Below, piece after piece: positions 56,949 through 64,000 of a stretch of DNA of 64,000 nt. Within the stretch, counting starts at the first letter, position 1, and every line of letters starts with the position of its first letter. Source of the stretch: Virgisporangium ochraceum (GTDB taxonomy: Bacteria; Actinomycetota; Actinomycetes; Mycobacteriales; Micromonosporaceae); the NCBI RefSeq assembly GCF_016863655.1, contig NZ_BOPH01000018.1, positions 141,488-205,487 on the forward strand. Direction: 5' to 3'. The notes beneath the pieces were generated by a model. It was not told the DNA's origin. It searched no databases and was given only the letters and a program-made list of their open reading frames with translations. The position numbers and the translations under genes are program-made.

Positions 56949-59750
56949 GTGGCCAAGGCACCGTGGTGGCGTCGCATGCTGCCCAGAATCAGGTGGACCC
57001 GGCGGCGCCTCGTCTCGGCGGCCGTCGTACTCGTACTCGTGGTCGGGCTGGTCGGTGTCGCGGCCTGGCCGGAACGGGCGAGCTACCGCGTCGAGCAGCA
57101 CCGCATCCTCGTGCAGACCGGCCCGAACGGCGACCAGCAGGTCGACCTCGACGCGACGTTCTACGTGCCGCGGTCTGCGGGGCGCAAGCCGGCCGTGCTG
57201 TTGGCGCACGGCTTCGGCGGCACGAAGAACAGCGTGGCCGACGACGCGAAGGACCTCGCCGACCTCGGCTACGCCGTCCTGGCGTGGACGGCGCAGGGCT
57301 TCGGCCGGTCCACCGGCGAGATCCACCTCAACAGCCCCGACTGGGAGGTGCGTGACGCGCAGCGCCTGCTCGACTGGCTGGCCGCGCGTCCCGAGGTGCG
57401 CCTCGACGGGTCCGGTGACCCCCGCGTGGGCGTGGTCGGCGGCTCGTACGGCGGCGCGCTGGCGCTGATGCTCGCCGGCGCCGACAGCCGCATCGACGCG
57501 ATCGTCCCGATGATCACGTGGAACGACCTCGCGCGTTCCTTCCTTCCGGAAGCGACCGGCGGCGACCCTTCACGTGGCGTCTTCAAGAAGCAGTGGGCCG
57601 GGCTGTTCTTCGGCTCCGGGTCGGGTGGCCTCGGCAGCGCGTTGAGCGACACCGAGTCCGACACCGGCAACGACCTCGGCGCGCTGCTCGGTGGCGGCGG
57701 GCCGCCGTCGCTGGCCAACGGCAATCCGCAGTGCGGCCGGTTCGCCGCCGACGTCTGTGCGGCCTACCTGTCCGTGGCGACCACCGGCCGGCCCACGCAG
57801 CAGGTGATCGACCTGCTGCGCCGGTCCTCTCCGGTGACCATCGCCGACCGCATCAAGGCGCCGACGCTGCTGATCCAGGGCGCCGCCGACTCGTTGTTCC
57901 CGCTCTCGGAGGGCGACGCCAACGCCCGGGCGATCGCCGCGACCGGCACCCCGGTGCGGGTGGCCTGGTTCACCGGCGGCCACGACGGCGGCACCGGTCC
58001 GCGCACCGACCGCGACCGGCTCAACTTCCTCACCGCGCAGTGGTTCGGCCACTACCTCGACGGCGAGGGCTCGAAGCCGTCGCAGAGCTTCACGTACTCG
58101 AGGATCACCGGCATCGACGCCACGAACCGCGACCTGGTGGCCTCCGGGTACAGCGTCACCGACTACCCCGGCGTGTCCGCGCCGGGTCGCACGGTCGAGG
58201 TGAGCGGGCCGCCGCAGCCGATCGCGAACCCGCCGGGCGGTACGCCCGCGGCCGTCTCGACGCTGCCGGGCGGGCTGTCGTCGTTCATCGGCGGGTCGGG
58301 TCTGGACATCCCCGGCCAGTTCGCGCGGTTCGAGAGCCGGCCGTTCGACGGGATCGTCGACGTCGTGGGCGCGCCGACCGTGCGGCTGCGGGCGGCGTCG
58401 CCGACCGGTGAGGCGGTGCTGTTCGTCAAGCTGTACGCGGTCGGCGACGGCAGTGGCAGCCTGCCCGGCGGGCAGGTGGCCCCGATCCGGTTGACCGGGC
58501 TGCCCGCGTCACTGGCGGACGCGCAGCCGGTCACCGTGACGCTGCCCGCGATCGTGCACCGGTTCGAGGCCGGGCAACGGTTCGCGATCGTGGTGTCCAC
58601 ATCGGACCAGGCGTACGCGACCCCGGCGGAGCCCGTGCTGTACCAGGTGGCCGTCGAGAGCGCGGTCACGCTGCCCACAGTGGACGGTGAGCCGATCCGG
58701 AACCCGAACGTCGTGTGGTGGTACGCGTTGTTCGCGTTGCTCGCGCTCGTGGTACTGGGCGTCGTCGTCGCCGTCGTGGTCGCGCGGCTGCGGGCGCGGC
58801 GCTCGGTGCGTTCGGTCGACGCCGAGAACGCCGACACCCCGCTCGTGGTGCGGGGGCTGCGCAAGGAGTACGCCGACGGGTTCGTGGCGGTGCGGTCGGT
58901 GAGCTTCACCGTCCATCGTGGACAGGTGGTCGGGCTGCTCGGCCCGAACGGTGCCGGCAAGACGACGAGCCTGCGCGTGCTGATGGGGCTCACCCGGCCG
59001 ACCGCCGGCGAGATCCTCGTCTTCGGCCACCGCCTGACGCCCGGTGCGCCGGTGCTGTCGCGGCTCGGCGCGCTCGTCGAGGGTCCCGGCTTCCTGCCGC
59101 ACCTCACGGGTCTGGCGAACCTGCAACTGTTCTGGAAGTCGACCGGGCGCCCGGGCGACGAGGCGCGGTTCGAGGAGGCGATGGAGATCGCGGGTCTCGG
59201 CACCGCCGTCGACCGCCGGGTCAAGACGTACAGCCACGGCATGAAGCAGCGGTTGGCGATCGCGCAGGCAATGCTTGGTCTCCCCGAACTTCTGGTCCTC
59301 GACGAGCCGACCGACGGCCTGGACCCGCCCCAGATCGCCGAGATGCGCCAGGTGCTCAAGCGGTACGCCACCGACGGGCGGGCCGTGCTGGTGTCGAGCC
59401 ACCTGCTCGCCGAGGTCGAGCAGACCTGTACCGATGTGGTCGTGGTGCACAAGGGCGAGGTGGTCGCGTCGGGCAAGGTCGACGAGATCGTCGGTGACTC
59501 GCCAACCGTGCAGCTGGATGTGTCCGATGTGGACACCGCGACCTCCGTGCTCGGCAAGCTGGGCGTGCGGTCGGTGGCACCGGACGGCGAGGGCCTGGTG
59601 GTCGACGTGAACGGCACGCCGCGCGCCGACGTGGTGGCGGCACTGGTGAACGCCGGTGTCGGCGTCGACCGGGTGGTGCCGAGGCGCCGGCTGGAGGACG
59701 CGTTCCTGGCTCTGGTGGGTGGCGACACGAAGGCGAGTGGCGAGCGATGA
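56949..59750 (+). CDS. S15-type peptidase/hydrolase fused to an ABC-exporter ATPase
   Basis: A 933-residue fusion. An N-terminal helix (about 21-41) anchors an exported alpha/beta hydrolase of the X-Pro dipeptidyl-peptidase (S15/CocE) type. Its nucleophile is in VVGGSYGGALAL (about 165), the acid in LLIQGAADSLFPL and the histidine in TGGHDGGTG. A PepX-C-like beta domain follows (about 430-570). A second helix (about 587-614) returns to the cytoplasm, where an ABC ATPase begins: LLGPNGAGKTTSLRV, signature YSHGMKQRLA, Walker B LLVLDEPTDGLDP. The fusion implies that export and extracytoplasmic hydrolysis are coupled. GTG 56949 has a TAACGT box. It overlaps the permease gene by 4 nt. Confidence 0.88.
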   Translation: MAKAPWWRRMLPRIRWTRRRLVSAAVVLVLVVGLVGVAAWPERASYRVEQHRILVQTGPNGDQQVDLDATFYVPRSAGRKPAVLLAHGFGGTKNSVADDAKDLADLGYAVLAWTAQGFGRSTGEIHLNSPDWEVRDAQRLLDWLAARPEVRLDGSGDPRVGVVGGSYGGALALMLAGADSRIDAIVPMITWNDLARSFLPEATGGDPSRGVFKKQWAGLFFGSGSGGLGSALSDTESDTGNDLGALLGGGGPPSLANGNPQCGRFAADVCAAYLSVATTGRPTQQVIDLLRRSSPVTIADRIKAPTLLIQGAADSLFPLSEGDANARAIAATGTPVRVAWFTGGHDGGTGPRTDRDRLNFLTAQWFGHYLDGEGSKPSQSFTYSRITGIDATNRDLVASGYSVTDYPGVSAPGRTVEVSGPPQPIANPPGGTPAAVSTLPGGLSSFIGGSGLDIPGQFARFESRPFDGIVDVVGAPTVRLRAASPTGEAVLFVKLYAVGDGSGSLPGGQVAPIRLTGLPASLADAQPVTVTLPAIVHRFEAGQRFAIVVSTSDQAYATPAEPVLYQVAVESAVTLPTVDGEPIRNPNVVWWYALFALLALVVLGVVVAVVVARLRARRSVRSVDAENADTPLVVRGLRKEYADGFVAVRSVSFTVHRGQVVGLLGPNGAGKTTSLRVLMGLTRPTAGEILVFGHRLTPGAPVLSRLGALVEGPGFLPHLTGLANLQLFWKSTGRPGDEARFEEAMEIAGLGTAVDRRVKTYSHGMKQRLAIAQAMLGLPELLVLDEPTDGLDPPQIAEMRQVLKRYATDGRAVLVSSHLLAEVEQTCTDVVVVHKGEVVASGKVDEIVGDSPTVQLDVSDVDTATSVLGKLGVRSVAPDGEGLVVDVNGTPRADVVAALVNAGVGVDRVVPRRRLEDAFLALVGGDTKASGER

Positions 59751-60619
59751 GCACCGTGACCGATCGGGCGCCCGGTTACCGGCCCAACCGCACACTGTCG
59801 TTCTGGACCGAGTTCCGCCGGCAGGCCGCGCGCCGCCGCACCCAGTTCTCGCTCGGGTTCATGGTGCTGCTGCCGCTGGTCGTCCTCGGTGCGTTCAAGT
59901 GGAACCCGGGCGGCGGAGACGACGACGACGGCGACGGGGGCGGTGGCTTCAGCGCGCTCGTCGACGTGGCGACGTCGGGCGGTCCGAACTTCGCGTTGTT
60001 CACGTTGTTCGTGTCGTCGGGGTTCCTGCTCGTCGTCGTGGTCGCGCTCTTCTGCGGTGACGCGGTGGCGAGCGAGGCGAGTTGGGGGAGTCTCCGGTAC
60101 CTGCTGGCCGTGCCGGTGCCGCGGGCCCGCCTGCTCGCCATCAAGCTGCTCGTGGCGCTGGCCTACAGCGCACTGGCGATCCTGCTGCTCACCGGCACGG
60201 CCCTGCTCGCCGGAACCGTCTTCTACGGCTGGAACCCGTTGCAGGCGCCGATCGGCGGAACGCTGCCACCGGGCGAGGGTGTGGTGCGGCTGCTGGCCGT
60301 GGTCGGCTACATCTCGGTGACGCTGATGGTGGTGGGTTCGCTCGCGTTCCTGCTGTCCGTGTCCACCGACGCCCCGCTCGGCGCGGTGGGAGGCGCCGTG
60401 ATGATCTACATCGTGTCGAACATCCTCGACCAGATCGACGCCCTCGGCGGCATCCGCGACTTCCTGCCGACCCACTTCAACGAGGCGTACCTGGGCCTGC
60501 TCTCCACGCCGGTACAGACCGACGACGTGGTGCGCGGGATGGTGAGCGCCCTCGTCTACTCGACGGTGCTGCTGTCGCTGGCGTGGTGGCGTTTCCTCCG
60601 CAAGGACGTGGTCAGCTAG
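59747..60619 (+). CDS. ABC-2 permease partner of the peptidase-ABC fusion
   Basis: A 290-residue membrane protein with six helices. The N-terminal cytoplasmic part is TLSFWTEFRRQAARRRTQF. A Gly/Asp-rich extracytoplasmic loop (GGGDDDDGDGGGGFS) follows the first helix and could bind calcium. The segment ASEASWGSLRYLLAVPVPRA is the ABC-2 family's intracellular motif. The ATG overlaps the fusion gene by 4 nt, so they form one exporter. Confidence 0.88.
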   Translation: MSTVTDRAPGYRPNRTLSFWTEFRRQAARRRTQFSLGFMVLLPLVVLGAFKWNPGGGDDDDGDGGGGFSALVDVATSGGPNFALFTLFVSSGFLLVVVVALFCGDAVASEASWGSLRYLLAVPVPRARLLAIKLLVALAYSALAILLLTGTALLAGTVFYGWNPLQAPIGGTLPPGEGVVRLLAVVGYISVTLMVVGSLAFLLSVSTDAPLGAVGGAVMIYIVSNILDQIDALGGIRDFLPTHFNEAYLGLLSTPVQTDDVVRGMVSALVYSTVLLSLAWWRFLRKDVVS

Positions 60620-61014
60620 ACCTTGAACGCCGTGACCTTGGCCGGGGTCACGCGGACGATGAGCCGCTTGATCTCGGCCGGTTCCGGCGGGTTGGCTCCG
60701 GCGTCGCCGAGGTAGCGCTCCGCCAGCCGGGCAGGCAGCGTCTTCTCCGGGTCGTCGACGAGCTCGGCGGTGCCCCGCAGGTCGACGGAGTGGTACGGGT
60801 TGCCGCGGTCGGACACCGTCAGGCTGATCCGCGGGTCGCGGGCGAGGTTGCGGGCCTTCAGCTTGTCGGCGGTCACCGAGATCAGGATCGCGTCGCCGTC
60901 GCGCAGGTACCAGACGGTGGACGTGTGCGGTGCGCCGCTGGCGGTCAGCGTTGCCACGACGGCGAAGTTGGGGGCGTCGAGCAGGGTCCGGGTCGACTCG
61001 TCGAGGATCGTCAC
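60616..61014 (-). CDS. PPOX-class F420-dependent oxidoreductase family protein
   Basis: A 132-residue split-barrel protein. It has FAVVATLTASGAPHTSTVW and LISVTADKLKARNLARDPR, the core of the TIGR03618-type F420/FMN-binding family. Members reduce quinones, biliverdin or mycobacterial substrates with F420H2. The substrate is unknown. It converges on the permease with a 4-nt overlap. The GTG start at 61014 lies back-to-back with the riboswitch-controlled thrC region (130 bp between). Confidence 0.85.
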   Translation of the reverse strand: MTILDESTRTLLDAPNFAVVATLTASGAPHTSTVWYLRDGDAILISVTADKLKARNLARDPRISLTVSDRGNPYHSVDLRGTAELVDDPEKTLPARLAERYLGDAGANPPEPAEIKRLIVRVTPAKVTAFKV

Positions 61015-61118
61015 CGGATGAGTCTGTCACAGATGATCTGCTTCGGTCCAATATCCAGGCGCCGCTCGACGGAGTGCTACAGGTCACGCGCCGCTCGTAA
61101 CGGGCGGGTCGGTGAGGT

Positions 61119-61124
61119 TATGCT
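61119..61124 (+). promoter_or_regulatory. -10 box for the riboswitch-thrC transcript
   Basis: TATGCT lies 20 nt before the riboswitch P1 stem, placing transcription start near 61131. Confidence 0.5.
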
Positions 61125-61143
61125 TACGGCCACAACTGAATAC

Positions 61144-61274
61144 CTCATCCAGAGGGGCTGAGGGACCGGCCCGTTGACGCCCCGGCAACCGCCGCGCATC
61201 CACCTCATCGTCGAGGCCAGCGCGAGGCAGGTGCCAATTCCGGCCCGGCACACCGAGTGCCCGGGAAAGATGAG
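61144..61274 (+). promoter_or_regulatory. SAM-I (S-box) riboswitch
   Basis: All S-box landmarks are present in order: P1 5' strand CTCATC (61144-61149), AGAGGGGCTGAGGGACCGGC, the kink/pseudoknot region GACGCCCCGGCAACC, GGTGCCAATTCC (61230-61241), and GGAAAGATGAG closing P1 at 61269-61274. The domain is about 131 nt and ends 16 nt before the threonine synthase ATG, leaving no room for a separate terminator hairpin. Control therefore seems to be translational. The 3' strand of P1 (GATGAG) can alternatively pair with CTCATC at 61285-61290. Confidence 0.92.
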
Positions 61275-61290
61275 CGGAAAGGGCCTCATC

Positions 61291-62571
61291 ATGTCCAGCA
61301 CCCTCACCACCTCCATCTTCGGTGACTCGCCCGCCCGCGACCTGGTCTGTCGGGGCTGTGGCACCCGGTTCCCGCTGGCCGCCCAGCACGCCTGTTTCGA
61401 GTGTTTCGGCCCGCTCGAGGTCGGCTACGACGAGGCCGCGCTGGCGTCGGTCACCCGGGAGCAGATCGAGCGGGGTCCCAAGAACATCTGGCGGTACGCC
61501 GGGCTGCTGCCGGCGGGCGCCGACCCGGCTTCGCGGGTCACGCTCGACCCCGGCTTCACGCCGCTGGTCCGGGCCGACAACCTGGCCGCTGCCATCGGCC
61601 TGCGGGCGCCGCTGCACGTGAAGGACGACTCGGCCAACCCGACCCACTCGTTCAAGGACCGCGTGGTCTCCGTGGCGTTGACCGCGGCCCGCGCGCTCGG
61701 GTTCGAGCGGTACGCCTGCGCCTCCACGGGCAACCTGGCCAACTCCGTCGCCGCGCACGCGGCCCGCGCCGGCACGCCGTCGGTGGTCTTCATCCCGTTC
61801 GACCTGGAGGCCGGAAAGGTCGTCACCACGGCCGTCTACGGCGGCGATCTGGTGGCCGTCGAGGGCTCCTACGACGACGTCAACCGGCTCTGCTCCGAGC
61901 TCACGGAGACCGACGAGTTCGAGAAGACCGCGTTCGTCAACGTCAACGTGCGCCCGTTCTACGCGGAGGGCTCGAAGACGCTCGGGTTCGAGGTGGCCGA
62001 GCAACTGGGCTGGCGCATCCCGGAGCAGGTCGTGATCCCGATGGCCTCGGGTGAGCTGCTCACCAAGGTCGACAAGGCGTTCAGCGAGCTGGTCGAGGCC
62101 GGGCTGGTCGAACCGCCGGCCAGCGGCTGGAAGGTGTTCGGCGCCCAGTCCGCGGGCTGCAACCCGATCGCTGTCGCGCTGCACGGCGATACCGACGTGA
62201 TCACGCCGGTGCGGCCCACCGGCATCGCCAAGTCACTGAACATCGGTGACCCGGCGGCCGGCCTCTACGCCCTGGAGGCCGTGCGGCGCACCGGCGGGTG
62301 GATGGACTACGCCGACGACGACGAGATCCGCGACGCGATCCGGCTCCTCGCCCGCACCACGGGCGTCTTCGCCGAGACCGCCGGCGGTGTCACCGTCGCC
62401 GTCCTGCAGAAGCTGATCGACGCGGGACGGCTCGACCCCGACGCCGAGACCGTCGTGTTCAACACCGGTGAGGGATTGAAGACGCTCGACGCGGTCGCCG
62501 AGCAGGTCGGGCCGACCTACCGCGTGCGCCCGTCGCTGCGTGCTGTCCGTGAAGCGGGACTTCTCGATTGA
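61291..62571 (+). CDS. thrC: threonine synthase (zinc-ribbon type), SAM-riboswitch controlled
   Basis: A 426-residue PLP enzyme making threonine from O-phosphohomoserine. The N-terminus has a Cys4 ribbon (VCRGCGTRF and ACFECFGP), as in the longer bacterial/archaeal form. The PLP lysine is in NPTHSFKDRVVSVAL, followed by ACASTGNLANSVAA and the phosphate loop ASGELLTKV. ATG 61291 is preceded by GGAAAGGG in a region that can pair with the riboswitch; ATG 61270 is in frame but lies within P1. SAM-I riboswitches usually control methionine or cysteine genes, so this target is unusual. Confidence 0.9.
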   Translation: MSSTLTTSIFGDSPARDLVCRGCGTRFPLAAQHACFECFGPLEVGYDEAALASVTREQIERGPKNIWRYAGLLPAGADPASRVTLDPGFTPLVRADNLAAAIGLRAPLHVKDDSANPTHSFKDRVVSVALTAARALGFERYACASTGNLANSVAAHAARAGTPSVVFIPFDLEAGKVVTTAVYGGDLVAVEGSYDDVNRLCSELTETDEFEKTAFVNVNVRPFYAEGSKTLGFEVAEQLGWRIPEQVVIPMASGELLTKVDKAFSELVEAGLVEPPASGWKVFGAQSAGCNPIAVALHGDTDVITPVRPTGIAKSLNIGDPAAGLYALEAVRRTGGWMDYADDDEIRDAIRLLARTTGVFAETAGGVTVAVLQKLIDAGRLDPDAETVVFNTGEGLKTLDAVAEQVGPTYRVRPSLRAVREAGLLD

Positions 62572-62935
62572 TTTTTTCCGGTCGAGATCTCACCAAGGGT
62601 GAGGTATTTGTTGTCTGGGCCCGCGAAATCGGGGTAGCTGTCACTCCTGGTGGGTCGGCTGTCCGGTTCCGGTCACTGTCCTGATGGCGTCGTGATGGTC
62701 GCATTCGGTGACCATCACACACCCGTCGGTGGACGACCCAGGTGTCCGGTGGGGTTGACGCGGGTCGCGCATACGCGCAGGATGCTGCGTGCGGGAGGAC
62801 GTATCGCCGCCCGGATCCCTTACCGGATCTGGGCGCCAGCGGCGCCGGAGGCGTTGTGCGAACGTCCTCTCGACCAATATTCCGGGTCTTTTAAATGGGT
62901 CGCGCGGCGTCTGGCCGGGGAGCACCCTGCCGGGT
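62572..62935. other. 364-bp intergenic region with two inverted repeats
   Basis: No gene is evident. A 6-bp stem (CTCACC/GGTGAG, 62589-62603) followed by TATTTGTTG could terminate thrC. A 9-bp perfect repeat (GTGATGGTC 62692-62700, complement 62710-62718) lies mid-region and may be an operator or a second terminator. The segment TCTTTTAAATGGG near 62,887 could be part of the promoter for the GNAT gene. Confidence 0.5.
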
Positions 62936-63970
62936 ATGCCTACCGCCACCCTCACGGTCACCCCCCTCGACGCCGACGATCCGGCCGAGGTCGCCGCCGC
63001 TTACCAGGTCCGGGCCAGAGCCCAGGCGAACGACGTGCCCGACTTCCCGGCTCCGTGCCGGGTCGCGTTCGAGGTGGGGCTGCGGGTTCCGTGGCCGGGC
63101 GACGAGACGCACCGGTGGGTTGCCCGCTCGTCCAGTGGTGAGGTGGTCGGTTACGTCCAGGCCAACCTGCCGACGCTCGACAACCTGAGCAACGCGTCGG
63201 TCGACATCATCGTGCTGCCGGAGCACCGCCGGCGCGGCTACGGGCGGATCCTCTACGCCCACATCGTCGAGTTCCTGCGGGGGCGGGGCCGCCGGGTGAT
63301 GATCGCGTTCACGGCGGAGACGCTTCCCGGTGGTGGCGTGCCCCGCGACCCCGGTCCCACCGCTTTCGCCCGCGCCATGGGAATGAAGAGCGCGTTGGCC
63401 GAGGTGCGGCGGCGGCTCGACCTCGAGACGCTCGACCACGCGGCGATCGACGCTATGCTCGCCGACGCCCGGGCGGCGTCCGCCGGCTACTCCCTGGTGC
63501 GGTGGGGGAGCGTCGTGCCCGACGAGCTCATCGAGGGCGTCGCGTTGCTCGACAGCGACTTCCTCAACCAGGCACCGCTCGGCGACCTCCAGTGGGAGCC
63601 CGAGAACGTCGACGCCGCCCGGATCCGGGCCATGGACGAGGCGCGCGTGAAGGTCGGCCGCGTGGCGGTGAACACCGCCGCCGTGCACGACGAGACCGGC
63701 ACGATGGTCGCCTGGTCGGGCCTGAGCCGTCCGGCGACGCACGTGGAGCACGCCGGCCAGGGCATCACGCTGGTGCACCCGGCGCACCGCGGGCGCCGTC
63801 TCGGTCTGCTCACGAAGATCGAGAACCTGCGGACCGCGATCATCGAGCTGCCCGGTATCCGGTACATCGACACCTGGAACGCCGCGGTCAACAAGCACAT
63901 GATCGCGATCAACGAGCAGATGGGCTTCCGCGCCGTCGACCAGTGGCACAACTGGCAGCAGGAGATCTAG
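62936..63970 (+). CDS. tandem GNAT acetyltransferase
   Basis: A 344-residue protein with two GNAT halves. The first (about 1-160) has DIIVLPEHRRRGYGRILYAH, the acetyl-CoA Q/RxxGxG/A loop. The second (about 185-344) has TLVHPAHRGRRLGLLTKIEN and the closing MIAINEQMGFRAVDQWHNWQ. This arrangement resembles actinobacterial tandem GNATs of the mycothiol synthase and Eis-like type, but MshD-specific identity is not established. ATG 62936 is used; there is no clear ribosome site. The hairpin-family-A arm begins 17 bp after the stop. Confidence 0.82.
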   Translation: MPTATLTVTPLDADDPAEVAAAYQVRARAQANDVPDFPAPCRVAFEVGLRVPWPGDETHRWVARSSSGEVVGYVQANLPTLDNLSNASVDIIVLPEHRRRGYGRILYAHIVEFLRGRGRRVMIAFTAETLPGGGVPRDPGPTAFARAMGMKSALAEVRRRLDLETLDHAAIDAMLADARAASAGYSLVRWGSVVPDELIEGVALLDSDFLNQAPLGDLQWEPENVDAARIRAMDEARVKVGRVAVNTAAVHDETGTMVAWSGLSRPATHVEHAGQGITLVHPAHRGRRLGLLTKIENLRTAIIELPGIRYIDTWNAAVNKHMIAINEQMGFRAVDQWHNWQQEI

Positions 63971-63987
63971 GCCTTGTCGAGGCCTCC

Positions 63988-64000
63988 GCCGATCTTGCAC
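63988..64000. repeat. partial left arm of hairpin family A copy 3
   Basis: GCCGATCTTGCAC at the window edge matches the first 13 bases of the family-A arm, with C at the position where copy 1 has its G/C mismatch. The rest lies outside the window. Confidence 0.7.

Overview
The window reads as chromosomal DNA of a high-GC actinomycete. Support comes from the strong G/C bias at third codon positions, frequent GTG and TTG starts, many apparently leaderless genes (a TAnnnT box 6-8 nt before the start codon), and actinobacterial families such as DUF3159, DUF3263, DUF397, TerD and MsiK-type ATPases. Seven copies of the interrupted palindrome TCCANNGTGGA sit inside genes, which I loosely associate with Pseudonocardiales-like genomes. 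The sequence alone does not fix the genus.

Region 1 (1-21,620) is dominated by a surface-glycan locus. After the tail of an ABC-2 permease and a small secreted protein come a DUF4012 gene and a tightly overlapping ten-gene operon (3,475-14,097). The operon carries CapE/CapF/CapG for UDP-N-acetyl-L-fucosamine, a WbuB-like transferase, two further GT4 enzymes, a GT2 enzyme, two SAM methyltransferases and a Wzx-like flippase. A divergent pglE-pglC-pglD operon and a separate pglF together form a complete set for making UDP-N,N'-diacetylbacillosamine-type sugar and loading it on undecaprenyl phosphate. A low-molecular-weight tyrosine phosphatase and a Wzz/BY-kinase, facing each other across two large DNA hairpins, look like the phospho-control pair. 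I see no Wzy-type polymerase and no oligosaccharyltransferase.

Region 2 (21,620-24,780) is a lower-GC accessory patch: an orphan DUF397 gene, a DUF6082-like protein, a tail-anchored protein and a membrane-anchored PQQ-type propeller. Region 3 (24,800-33,700) is housekeeping: fumC, cysS, rlmB, tRNA-Thr(TGT), a divergent EF-Tu, a GNAT gene, DUF3159, terD and an MsiK-like sugar ABC ATPase.

Region 4 (33,780-46,000) holds an Hsp70/beta-propeller membrane fusion, small secreted proteins, an SDR, a trypsin, a second and larger polyprenyl-phosphate sugar transferase followed by cysQ, a STAS regulator, an M50B-like membrane protease and a membrane-anchored VWA protein.

Region 5 (46,000-64,000) has a secreted ExeM-type nuclease, a nucleoside-sugar-epimerase-like protein, an AbiEi/DUF559 gene bracketed by two copies of one hairpin, an LPVGG-repeat secreted protein, a double-RCK membrane protein with a degenerate K+ filter, a secreted protease, a PAP2 phosphatase, a DeoR regulator, DUF3263, a peptidase-ABC ATPase fusion with its permease, an F420/PPOX protein, a SAM-I riboswitch controlling a threonine synthase, and a tandem GNAT.

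Four families of long, nearly perfect inverted repeats lie between genes. Two of them recur in the window, and most copies sit at gene 3' ends.
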